A DNA stretch of 64,000 nt from CADCTM01 sp049671305 (GTDB taxonomy: Bacteria; Cyanobacteriota; Cyanobacteriia; Cyanobacteriales; Coleofasciculaceae): NCBI GenBank assembly GCA_049671305.1, contig JBATUR010000032.1:26952-90951 (forward strand). Direction: 5' to 3'. Positions within the stretch are counted from its first letter, which is position 1. Every line of letters starts with the position of its first letter. Made by a program: the position numbers and the translations under genes. The notes under the pieces are model-generated. The model had not been told where the DNA came from. It saw only the letters and a program-made list of their open reading frames with translations, and made no database searches. Shown in pieces: positions 54,034 through 62,522 of the stretch.

Positions 54034-57000
54034 ATGAATAAACAAAGCAATAATATACATCCTGTGGATTTAGTTATTGTTGTCGATACAAGTCCTTCAA
54101 TGAGAGATGAAGCACAGGCTTTAAGTCAAGCTGCTGAAGATGCGATCGCATCTGCAAAATCTAGTTGTCCGGCTGATTTTAAGGGTAGTTTGGTTTGGTA
54201 TTGAAGGTACTTGGAAAGGGACAAACTTCGATCAAACAATTAGAGCTTATCTAACCCAGAAGTGTAAAGTTTCTGAATCCAAACTTCGAGGTAGAAAAAG
54301 AGGAGAACTAGCCTCAGCAGGAGCACAAGAAGATGCAACTCGCGCCATTGAAGACATCTCAGATTACTTTGATTGGCGAGAAAGTGCCGCGCGGGCAATT
54401 TTCTATCTTGGAGACGAAGCCCTTGAAGCTGGTGGAGATAAAACAGAACAAAAAGATATTGAAGCGGCTAATTTAGCAATTCAGAAAGCTCAAACAGCTA
54501 AAGTTACCCTTCATACATATTTTGGCACTTCCAAGAGCAAACATCAAGAAAGTGTCAAAAAAGAATATGCCAGAGTTGCAACTTCAACAGAGGGACAATA
54601 CTTTACAGATAAAGATGCAATTGGTGGTTTTAGTGCAGTATTAGAAAAAGTCATTTGCGGTAGTCGCACACCTAAAACTACTAATCTCAAAACTGGGGTG
54701 GTTTACGTTCAAGATTTCGTCTCCAATCAATTAAGCAAGCTTCATACTTTAGATTTAACTACAGGCAAAGCCACCTTCATTGGCGAGATAGCGACAGAAG
54801 TTTCTGATATTGCCTTTGTTGATTCGCAACTTTATGGACTTAACCAAGTAGGTAACAAAAATCAATTCATTAAAATTGACATTAATACTGGCAATGCCAC
54901 GGTAATTGGTAATATTGGCTTTACTGTTACTGGTTTGGCATATAATCTTCACAAAAACACCCTTTACGCTACAACTGCCAAACAACTTATTGCCATCAAT
55001 CTCGAAACAGGTAAAGGTACGCCAGTAGTAACAGTAGCCAAGAAAAACTATAACTGTGGCGAAGTCGCCTTTGACGCTGATGGCAAGGCTTATATTTCCT
55101 TAATTGGTTCTAACAAGAAAAAGTTACTTGCAAGCTGCAACATTAATACTGGCAAAGTCAATATCATCGGCGATATAGGCTTTCCTGGACTTGCCAGCAT
55201 GGAATTTGTTGGCAATATTCTATACGGCGTGACTGGAAAGTTTTTTAACTTAGGTAAAGACGGTCAGATAATCCGCATCGATACTAATACTGGCAAAGGA
55301 ACTTTAGTTGGCATGACTGAACCCAGCAGTCGTTGGGCAGGGATTAGTCTTTATGAACCAGTGAGGGAAGCAACGACTCAAAACGTTCAAACAACAATCC
55401 CACAGTCAACTTCTGACCCTACAACAACTAGCCAGTCAAGCCAAAAAGTAGTTCCTCTCACCAATATTCCAAAGGAGAAAGTCATGAGTATTTTAACCAT
55501 CGATACCAAAGACCATTGCTACGTCATTGATCCCGGTCAAATGAACCAACTGCAACAAAATGTTGCTGATTCTTTTACTTTAGACCAAGGTAATTACGAA
55601 ATCAAAATTACTAGTGGTATCTATAAGTATGCTAAAGCTAAAACAGAAGGAGAACCTTTTGTTTTACTTTGGCTCTATGGAGTTGATGGTAGTACATTTG
55701 TCAACCAAAATACTGGCTTTGAGACTGGCGCAACCTGGACAACATTGAATGGGTATCATGACACTTTAAAAATAGAGGTAAAAGAAAAAGCCGTTCTTTG
55801 CGGCTTATTTTTTGATGTTAATCAGAGTGAAAATAGTGGCTCAGTTCAAGTTTCGATTACGAGTAACAAGCCTTACTTCAACCCTGGAAGTTTAACAGTC
55901 GATAGCAAAAAAAATTGTTATGTATTAGATGAGAACTACTTATCAAGTCTGAAGCAATCTGGTAATAATCTCATTGAGCTAGATCCTGGCAACTACACTA
56001 TAAAAATTCGTGAAGGCAATGCTAGTTACTGGTCTGAAAGCCAAAAATTTAAATTAGAACCTTGGGCTTTAATTTGGGTTAAAGGCGGAAAGTTCATCAC
56101 TAAATTAGCTGGCGTTGAAGCGGAAGAAAGCTGGTGTTCTTTAAATGGTCTGAAAGACGAAATTGTTTTAGAAGTAAAAGAAAAAACCACATTGTCTGGG
56201 TTATTTTTCGATACTTACAAAGAAGATAATGAAGGGCAAATTATTCTGGCAATAGAGCCAATAAGTGCGGCTGAACTTGATAACAGATATACGCTACAGC
56301 AAGGACAGAATCAGACAGGAATCAGTACAGGAATCAGCACAGGCAGTTCTAACGAAAGCGTCAGTACAGGAACATTTAGCACAGGCAGTTCTAACGAAAG
56401 CGTCAGTACAGGAAGTACTAGCGAAAGCGTTAGTACAGGAATGAGTACAGGCAGTTCTAGCGAAAGCGTTAGTACAGGCAGTGCTGGCGAAAGTGTTAGT
56501 ACAGGAATCAATACAGGCAGTGCTGGCGGAAGTGTTAGTACAGGAATGAGTACAGGCAGTGCTGGCGGAAGCTTCGGTACAAGGTACGATTACACCTTCC
56601 GTTTTGATGAAGCCCAGATGGAACAGATGTGGCAGCAAATGGCAGCCAACATTGAGACTTCGGTGACGGTGACGTACGATCAGGACGCGAAGAAAGAAGC
56701 CTATTGGGATCAACTTGAGAATTGGATACTCAAGGGCTACCAAACTCAAGCTAAGAGTCTAGCTATGCAGGTGGCGCGGGTCGAGTTTATGACGAAGGCG
56801 CTGACACAGCAGATGGAAGTAAGTTTTAACCAAAACTTCCAAGCTTGGTCTGGTTACTTTGACAAGCGTCTAGAAGACTTAATGGACACAAGAATCGGGA
56901 CGGTGGTTGAAGAGCAGGTCAACCTCCAAATCTCCAATCAAACTCAGGAAATTAAGAATCTGGTGGTTCAGCAAATACAAACTGACATTGACCAGCGCAT

Positions 57001-58081
57001 CGATTCTGTAGTCAACCTCAAGATAGCCAATCAAACCCAAGAAATTAAGAACTTAGTAACTCGGCAAATACAAACTGACATTGACCAGCGCATCGATTCT
57101 GTGGTCAACCTCAAAATTGCCAATCAAACTCAAGAAATTAATAACCTGGTGGTTCAGCAGATTCAAGCAAATGTTGACCAACGCATTAATTCTGTTGTTG
57201 ATCTCAAAACTGCTAATCAAAACCAAGAGGTTCAGCAAATTAAAAATGAAATGGATCTGCGTATTGATTCTGTTGTTAATCTCAAAATTGCTGACCAAAC
57301 CCAGAATATCAAAAACCTGGTAGTTCAGCAGATGCAAGCAGACATTGACCAACGAATTGATTCTATAGTCAATCTGAAAATTGCCAATCAAACTCAAGAA
57401 ATTAACAACCTGGTGGTTCAGCAGCTCCAGATGGACATAGACCAGCGCATTGATTCTGTGGTTAATCTCAAAATTGCTGACCAAACCCAGAATATCAAAA
57501 ACTTGGTAGTTCAACAGCTCCAGATGGACATAGATCAGCGCATTGATTTTGTGGTCAACCAATCGACGGACAACAATGTACAACTAGTCGTCAACAACGT
57601 CATTAGCGATATTGATAATCGCATTAATGTCAACCTTGATAACAAAATTCTTAACTTCCGCAGTGATGTGTCATCCCTGGTCAGAAATGAGATTACCCAA
57701 AACTTCACTGAGTCAATCAAAACAACAGTCCTTACTGATATTAAAAAACAGCAATTCTTCCTCGATATGCAATCGATCAAGAGCGAGGTAGAAAACTTTT
57801 ATGCTCGCTTAGGACAGTTCGAGACTCAGTTGTATTTACGGATCAATCAAGGAGATACACAGCTTTATAACTGGACTCTTGAGCAACTCGTCGCCCTCCA
57901 GGGTTGCTTGACTGACCGCCAAGCTCTTGTAGAACTGTTCGAGTCCTTCAGCACAGAAATTAAGACCAAGCTGAACAATGCTCCCTGCGTGCAAACTAGC
58001 AAATTCACGCCGTTAGTTGCTAGCTCGGTACAGCCCCAACTGTCACCAATGCAGCCGCAGCAATTGCCAGAGGGTGAGTAA
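54034..58081 (+). CDS. giant VWA / propeller / beta-domain / coiled-coil repeat protein, with one frameshift
   Basis: ATG 54034 begins a von Willebrand A domain with MIDAS motif DTSPS. At TTTT (54177-54180) the frame breaks; the domain resumes in the +1 phase as LRVVWFGIEGTWKGTNFD, with the last MIDAS Asp in YLGDEALE. The rest is open to 58081 (in-phase ORF from 54140, 1313 residues): a six-to-eight-strand propeller-like region repeating TGKATFIGEI-type units (about 185-415), two homologous beta domains of about 125 residues each (from 449 and 584), a Ser/Gly/Thr-rich repeat (724-813) and a helical 31-residue repeat (916-1167). No signal peptide or membrane helix. A divalent-cation-dependent binding or scaffold role is inferred from VWA only. 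Confidence 0.8.
56314..56580 (+). repeat. tandem Ser/Gly/Thr-rich coding repeats
   Basis: Short irregular units of the type STGSSNESV / SVSTGSAGG, nearly identical in DNA (GTTAGTACAGGCAG and similar). Low-complexity flexible linker within the VWA protein; also opens spurious antisense frames. Confidence 0.85.
56885..57640 (+). repeat. tandem 93-base repeats encoding 31-residue helical units
   Basis: Eight units starting DQRIDSVVNLKIA and ending VVQQIQTDI, most 31 residues long, some shortened (26-27). Heptad spacing of I, V and L suggests a coiled coil. DNA identity between adjacent units is high, so copy number probably varies. Confidence 0.88.
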
Positions 58082-58115
58082 GAAGCGGCATTGTTGAATT
58101 GGTAATTGTCACGAA

Positions 58116-58151
58116 TGAACTACCCCACTGTGCGGACGCCGGGGTAGTTCA
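58116..58151. terminator. hairpin downstream of the VWA gene
   Basis: TGAACTACCCC (58116-58126) / GGGGTAGTTCA (58141-58151), an 11-bp perfect stem and 14-base loop. No T-run. Confidence 0.4.
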
Positions 58152-58200
58152 ACGGTGTTGGAACTCGGCGATCGCTCATTTATCACTCAATACTGGAAAT

Positions 58201-58238
58201 ACCACGGTTGCTGCTTCTTGCTATAACCGTGGTTTGTT
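58201..58238 (+). terminator. probable terminator of the VWA gene
   Basis: ACCACGGTT (58201-58209) / AACCGTGGT (58225-58233) followed by TTGTTT. Confidence 0.45.
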
Positions 58239-58295
58239 TACCCATGACTAAATTTCTCGGCTTCTAAGTTAGCCGCGCAGTGTAACAGATATTTC

Positions 58296-58424
58296 CTAAC
58301 TGGGGGCTTCGAGCTTTTCGGTAACGCGATCGCATCCCCACAACTCCTCCCCTTGCGCTGTCAAATAAGTCTCCACAACTCGCCCAGATAGCACCGCCTG
58401 ACGGATAATTAATTCGGCAAATCT
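58296..58424 (-). pseudogene. C-terminal fragment of an unidentified gene
   Basis: A clean protein-like end: FAELIIRQAVLSGRVVETYL to DRVTEKLEAPS and a stop at 58298-58296. Upstream it runs into the ABC fragment on the other strand, so only the 3' end remains. The family is not identified. Confidence 0.45.
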
Positions 58425-58571
58425 GGTCGAGATGTGGTAGAAATTAGGCAAAAACTGGCAAAAGAACAAGGCGGCACGATTCTTTTAGTCACCCACGATC
58501 ACCAAATTTTGCATATTGCCGATTAAATTGTCTATTTGGAAGATGGTCGCTTGATCAATAAACCACAATAA
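58419..58571 (+). pseudogene. C-terminal fragment of an ABC transporter ATPase (DevA-like)
   Basis: The frame reads KSGRDVVEIRQKLAKEQGG, TILLVTHDHQILHIAD, a TAA at 58524-58526, then IVYLEDGRLINKPQ. TILLVTHD is the switch-histidine region of MacB/DevA-type ATPases. No Walker motifs remain. The in-frame stop and truncation show decay. Confidence 0.75.
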
Positions 58572-58732
58572 ATCTATTTATCTTTCAAATAGCGCGTAAT
58601 AAGTGAAAAAAAATGAGGTACTATCCACTAGATGCAATGCGCTTGTGAGCAGTCCGCCTGCTCAATAGTTATTTACCCAAACTTGGAACGTTATCTGAAC
58701 TAAAGACCAAATTTTTAAAACAGAACTACATT

Positions 58733-60634
58733 ATGCAAAGTTTCCGTTATTTCGTGGCTATAGGTGTGGGAGCCGCGATCGCCTTGAGCTTGATCGAACC
58801 GGGTGCTGCCAATGCGCCATCACTTCCCCAAAATGGCAAAGAAAGTTCTTGTCTAGAGGATAATCAGTTAGCCTCTCAAACCCCTGCGCTACCAAGTAAT
58901 ATTTGGTCGAAGGTACATTGTTCCTTAGAAGCGGACAACAAGCCTTTAGTGATTGAGACGCAAGCAAGCGCTAATTCGCCAAAAACTGACTCAACACTTC
59001 AGCAAGACTCAGTGACCACTGCCAATAATCAGGTTGTGTCAACGACAACTCAAGAAAAACCAGCTTCAGTAATTGTTGAGCCAACAAAAACTAGTTTCCT
59101 GATCAATCAAACGTCAAGTCAAGCAGATAATTCTAATTTGCCTAGTCAGGTAAGCATTGAGCCAAAATCAACAGTTAGCTCTGAGGTACTACCAGTTCAG
59201 AATAATATAAAACAACCAACTCAACTGCCAGATACTCAAATAGCCCAAGCTGCGCCGCCAGCGAGAAACCCATCAACGCTAGTGCCGGAATACCTCAATC
59301 CTAGTGCGAATCCTTTACTATTTCCAACTCGCTCTGAGGAAGTCCAAATTAAAACTAGTCAGGAGATTACTTTAGAACAAGCGATCGAATTGGCGCGGCG
59401 TAATAATCGGGATTTAGAAGCGGCAAGGTTGACTTTAGATCGCGCTCGGTTTGCTCTGCAAGAAGCGAATGCCTCGCAATTTCCGACAGCAGGTGTGGTT
59501 TTAGATTTTAGTCGCAACGATTCGGCATCTGCCAGAATCTCTAATAGGGCAATCACTGATCCGACATTGAGTCCATTTTTGAACCAAAGCAGGGTTTCTA
59601 CCAGTTTTAATGGAGCGCTACAGTTAAGTTATGACTTGTATACGTCGGGAGTTCGACCAGCAACCATCCGTGCAGCCGAGAAACAGGTACGCTTTCAAGA
59701 GTTAGAGGTGGAACAAATTTCCGAAGGAATCAGGTTGAGTGTGATTCGTGCTTATTACAATTTGCAAGAAGCTGATGCTCAAACTCGCATTTCGGAAGCG
59801 GCGGTGACGAATGCGGCTCAGATTTTGCGAGATACGCAGTTGCAGGAACAAGCTGGTTTGGGAACGCGGTTTGATGTTTTACAAACTCAGGTTAGTCTGG
59901 CTAATGCTAGTCAAGATTTGACGAGAGCACGTTCTCAGCAACGCATTTCGCGCAGGCAAATTGTCCAGTTGTTAAGTTTGGCTCAAGATGCTGATGTTTC
60001 GGCAGTACCAACAATTGTTGAGGCAGGGACTTGGGAGCCTTCTTTGGAACAAACGATTGTTTTGGCGCTCAAAAATCGTGCCGAGTTGGAACAGCAATTA
60101 TTGCAACGTGATATTAGTGAGCAGCGACGTAGAATTGCTTTGGGTGCGGTTCGACCACAAGCGAGTTTGACGGCGACTTACAATGTTTTGGGAATATTAG
60201 ATGATGGGGCGGGTCCTTCTCAGGGCTTGGCGTTGGGTGCAAGACTACAATGGAATTTCTTTGATGGCGGAGCGGCAAGGGCAAGAGCAAGGCAGGCGAC
60301 GACGAATATTGCGATCGCTGAAACGACTTTTGCTTCTCAGCGTGATCAAATCCGTTTTGATGTCGAACAAGCTTTTTCTCAATTAAATGCTAACCGCGAA
60401 AATATCCAAACCGCTTCTTTTGCTTTGCAAGCGGCAGAAGAAAGCTTGCGCCTTGCAAGGTTGCGTTTTAATGCTGGGGTTGGCACAAATACAGATGTGA
60501 TTAATCAGCTAACTGAACTAACTCGTGCTCAAGTTAATCGATTACGGGCAGTTTTAGACTACAATCGGGCTTTGGCTGATTTACAAAGAGCTGTCAGTAA
60601 TTTGCCAGATAGCAATCTTTTTGATCTTCCCTAG
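58733..60634 (+). CDS. tolC: TolC family outer membrane efflux protein
   Basis: A 633-residue outer membrane channel with a signal-like N-terminus, a 170-residue low-complexity linker, and two OEP domains (about 215-400 and 420-625) rich in coiled-coil heptads: TLEQAIELARRNNRDLEAARLTLDRAR and RAELEQQLLQRDISEQRRRI. It probably serves the RND pump at 48-53 kb as well as others. The long linker is common in cyanobacterial TolC homologues. Confidence 0.88.
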   Translation: MQSFRYFVAIGVGAAIALSLIEPGAANAPSLPQNGKESSCLEDNQLASQTPALPSNIWSKVHCSLEADNKPLVIETQASANSPKTDSTLQQDSVTTANNQVVSTTTQEKPASVIVEPTKTSFLINQTSSQADNSNLPSQVSIEPKSTVSSEVLPVQNNIKQPTQLPDTQIAQAAPPARNPSTLVPEYLNPSANPLLFPTRSEEVQIKTSQEITLEQAIELARRNNRDLEAARLTLDRARFALQEANASQFPTAGVVLDFSRNDSASARISNRAITDPTLSPFLNQSRVSTSFNGALQLSYDLYTSGVRPATIRAAEKQVRFQELEVEQISEGIRLSVIRAYYNLQEADAQTRISEAAVTNAAQILRDTQLQEQAGLGTRFDVLQTQVSLANASQDLTRARSQQRISRRQIVQLLSLAQDADVSAVPTIVEAGTWEPSLEQTIVLALKNRAELEQQLLQRDISEQRRRIALGAVRPQASLTATYNVLGILDDGAGPSQGLALGARLQWNFFDGGAARARARQATTNIAIAETTFASQRDQIRFDVEQAFSQLNANRENIQTASFALQAAEESLRLARLRFNAGVGTNTDVINQLTELTRAQVNRLRAVLDYNRALADLQRAVSNLPDSNLFDLP

Positions 60635-60736
60635 ACTTGCTGTCTTGTTCTAGATTGCTGTAGTTCCAGGTAGTAAAAGTCTTTCATGTTTTTAACATTT
60701 CTTAATAAGATAAGAGTAAAGTGATCGGGAAAAGGC

Positions 60737-61033
60737 ATGGCTAATATTAAGTTTGTTAAAGAAAACCAGGAAGTAATTGCCGCAGATGGCGCCAACCTGA
60801 GAGAGAAAGCTCTTGCCAACAACATTGACCTCTATACATTTAGAGGAAAAATGATGAATTGTGGCGGTTATGGACAATGCGGCACTTGTGTTGTGGAAAT
60901 TGTAGAGGGCATGGAAAACCTCTCGCCTCGTACCGATGTCGAAAATCGGAAACTGAAGAAAAAACCGGACAACTATCGCCTCGCTTGTCAAGTCTTAGTC
61001 AATGGTCCTGCGATCGTCAAAACCAAGCCATAA
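60737..61033 (+). CDS. 2Fe-2S ferredoxin
   Basis: A 98-residue ferredoxin with cluster cysteines C42, C48, C51 and C84 (NCGGYGQCGTCVVE and RLACQ). The CX5CX2CX32C spacing differs from the plant-type CX4CX2CX29C and is closer to the adrenodoxin-like or Fdx5-type group. It is 84 bases upstream of psbM, same strand. The partner is unknown; it is unlikely to be the main photosynthetic carrier. Confidence 0.9.
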   Translation: MANIKFVKENQEVIAADGANLREKALANNIDLYTFRGKMMNCGGYGQCGTCVVEIVEGMENLSPRTDVENRKLKKKPDNYRLACQVLVNGPAIVKTKP

Positions 61034-61117
61034 GTACAAATTCGGTACTTCGCAATGAGGATGTTAATGATATCCTAGAGGCAATCCGCTTAAAAATAAT
61101 TTAGAGGCGTCGCTTCA

Positions 61118-61234
61118 ATGCAAACTAATGAGTTAGGCTTTATTGCCAGCATCCTATTTGTGATGGTTCCTACAGTTTTTCTGTTAATTTTGTACATCCA
61201 AACCGCTAGTCGGCAAAGCAACAAAGATAATTAG
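61118..61234 (+). CDS. psbM: photosystem II reaction centre protein M
   Basis: A 38-residue single-helix subunit found at the photosystem II dimer interface. It starts MQTNELGFIASILFVMVPTV and continues LLILYIQTAS, as in other cyanobacterial PsbM. Start ATG 61118 is preceded by TTAGAGGCG. It is directly followed by a clear intrinsic terminator. Confidence 0.97.
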   Translation: MQTNELGFIASILFVMVPTVFLLILYIQTASRQSNKDN

Positions 61235-61250
61235 AATCATTTCATCAAGC

Positions 61251-61289
61251 AAAAACCAGTCCGGCAATCAGCAAGGACTGGTTTTTTTT
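61251..61289 (+). terminator. intrinsic terminator of psbM
   Basis: AAAAACCAGTCC (61251-61262) pairs with GGACTGGTTTTT (61275-61286) and the T-run continues to 61289. Confidence 0.85.
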
Positions 61290-61422
61290 CTGCAGTTATT
61301 GTTGACTCAAACTTAAAAGCAAGTTTGGTTAAATGCCTAACTTAGGACGCTCAATGGTAAGACAAAATCCTCAACAAATGACTAAATACTTAAGAGTTGA
61401 AGTTGAGAATTGGCGGCAATGT

Positions 61423-62268
61423 TTAAGCAGTCGTACGTGCCAACAACACAGGACAATTAGCATAAACCCGCACATAATCTGAAAGCGAATTTCCCAATAA
61501 TCTGTCTAAATCTGGCAAATTTTTGGCAATCGAAGGACGACGATCAGGAGAACCCAAAATTAATAAATCAGCATTCATTTCTTCTGCTAAACGACAAAGT
61601 TCTGGTCCTGCTTTACCAACGCCACTGACACAACGATAAGTAACACCTTGCTTTTTTGCCAGTGCTGCTGCTGCATCAAGGGATGGATCTTGCTCAGTCG
61701 CCTTCACAGATTCCTTAGACTTACGTTCATCAGGGCTAATATGAGTCAGAAACAGTTGACAGCCATCAAGATTTTTGACCAATGATAATGCCAATTCCAA
61801 GCTTTGTTGAGCAGACTCAGATTTGTCAACTGCCACCATCACACGCTTGAGCTTTTTGACATAAGTATCATCTTTTACCAATAACATCGGGCGCGAGGAT
61901 AATTGAAAAACATATTGACTAACAGAGTTTTCCAAAATCGCTTCTAGGCGTTTCAATCCCCTTGAACCCATAATAATTAAATCAGCATCTTCCTCATCAG
62001 CAACTTGAAGAACTACATCTTTGGGATCTCCTTGTTTGAGTCGAGGTGTGATTTGATTGGGGTTAACTTTCAAGGATTTAACCGCTTCAGCCAAAATTTT
62101 ACCGCCTTCTTCCAACTTATCGGACATGGCTTGGGCTGTAATTTGAGGAGAAACAATATGTAGGACAGTAATCGATGCTTTTTGTATGAAAGGGACTTCC
62201 ATCAACATATTAAGCATCTCTTCGCATAACCCACGACCGGCGACAGTCAACAAAATCTTTTCAATCAT
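61423..62268 (-). CDS. tandem universal stress protein
   Basis: Two UspA domains (residues about 1-140 and 143-281). The first ends in MGSRGLKRLEAILENSVS, near the ATP-binding GX2GX9G(S/T) pattern; the second has LGSPDRRPS and a terminal LLGNSLSDYV. Probably an ATP-responsive stress factor. ATG 62268. Confidence 0.9.
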   Translation of the reverse strand: MIEKILLTVAGRGLCEEMLNMLMEVPFIQKASITVLHIVSPQITAQAMSDKLEEGGKILAEAVKSLKVNPNQITPRLKQGDPKDVVLQVADEEDADLIIMGSRGLKRLEAILENSVSQYVFQLSSRPMLLVKDDTYVKKLKRVMVAVDKSESAQQSLELALSLVKNLDGCQLFLTHISPDERKSKESVKATEQDPSLDAAAALAKKQGVTYRCVSGVGKAGPELCRLAEEMNADLLILGSPDRRPSIAKNLPDLDRLLGNSLSDYVRVYANCPVLLARTTA

Positions 62269-62466
62269 GCTTCAAAAATTTGTTAGTTGTTAAGATTCAG
62301 ACAAACCTGAGTTGGTGCAAGGACAAAGGAGAATAAAAAATCCACTACTGGCAGATTGCACCAGTACCTTGTAATTTTTGGTAGTATTCAGCCGTCTAAA
62401 ATTAAGGATACTGGTGATAGGGTGCAAGTAATTTGACAATTTATTACTAATTGCAATTGGCAGGGC

Positions 62467-62499
62467 AGATCCCCGACTTTTTGAAAAAGTCGGGGATCT
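62467..62499. repeat. dispersed palindromic repeat, copy 4 (compact)
   Basis: AGATCCCCGACTTTTT and its exact complement are separated by one G, giving a 33-base near-perfect hairpin, sharing the GATCCCCGACTT core with the other three copies. It lies between the Usp gene and the 3' end of the CHASE2 gene, and may act as a stem-terminator. Confidence 0.75.
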
Positions 62500-62522
62500 A
62501 AGGTACACCCATTTAACAACAA

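Noticed and set aside
56294..56749. Minus-strand frame of 151 codons rich in Cys and Thr
   Set aside because: Antisense of the Ser/Gly/Thr repeats of the VWA gene.
56885..57640. Possible CRISPR-like regular repeats
   Set aside because: Repeats are contiguous, coding and without unique spacers.
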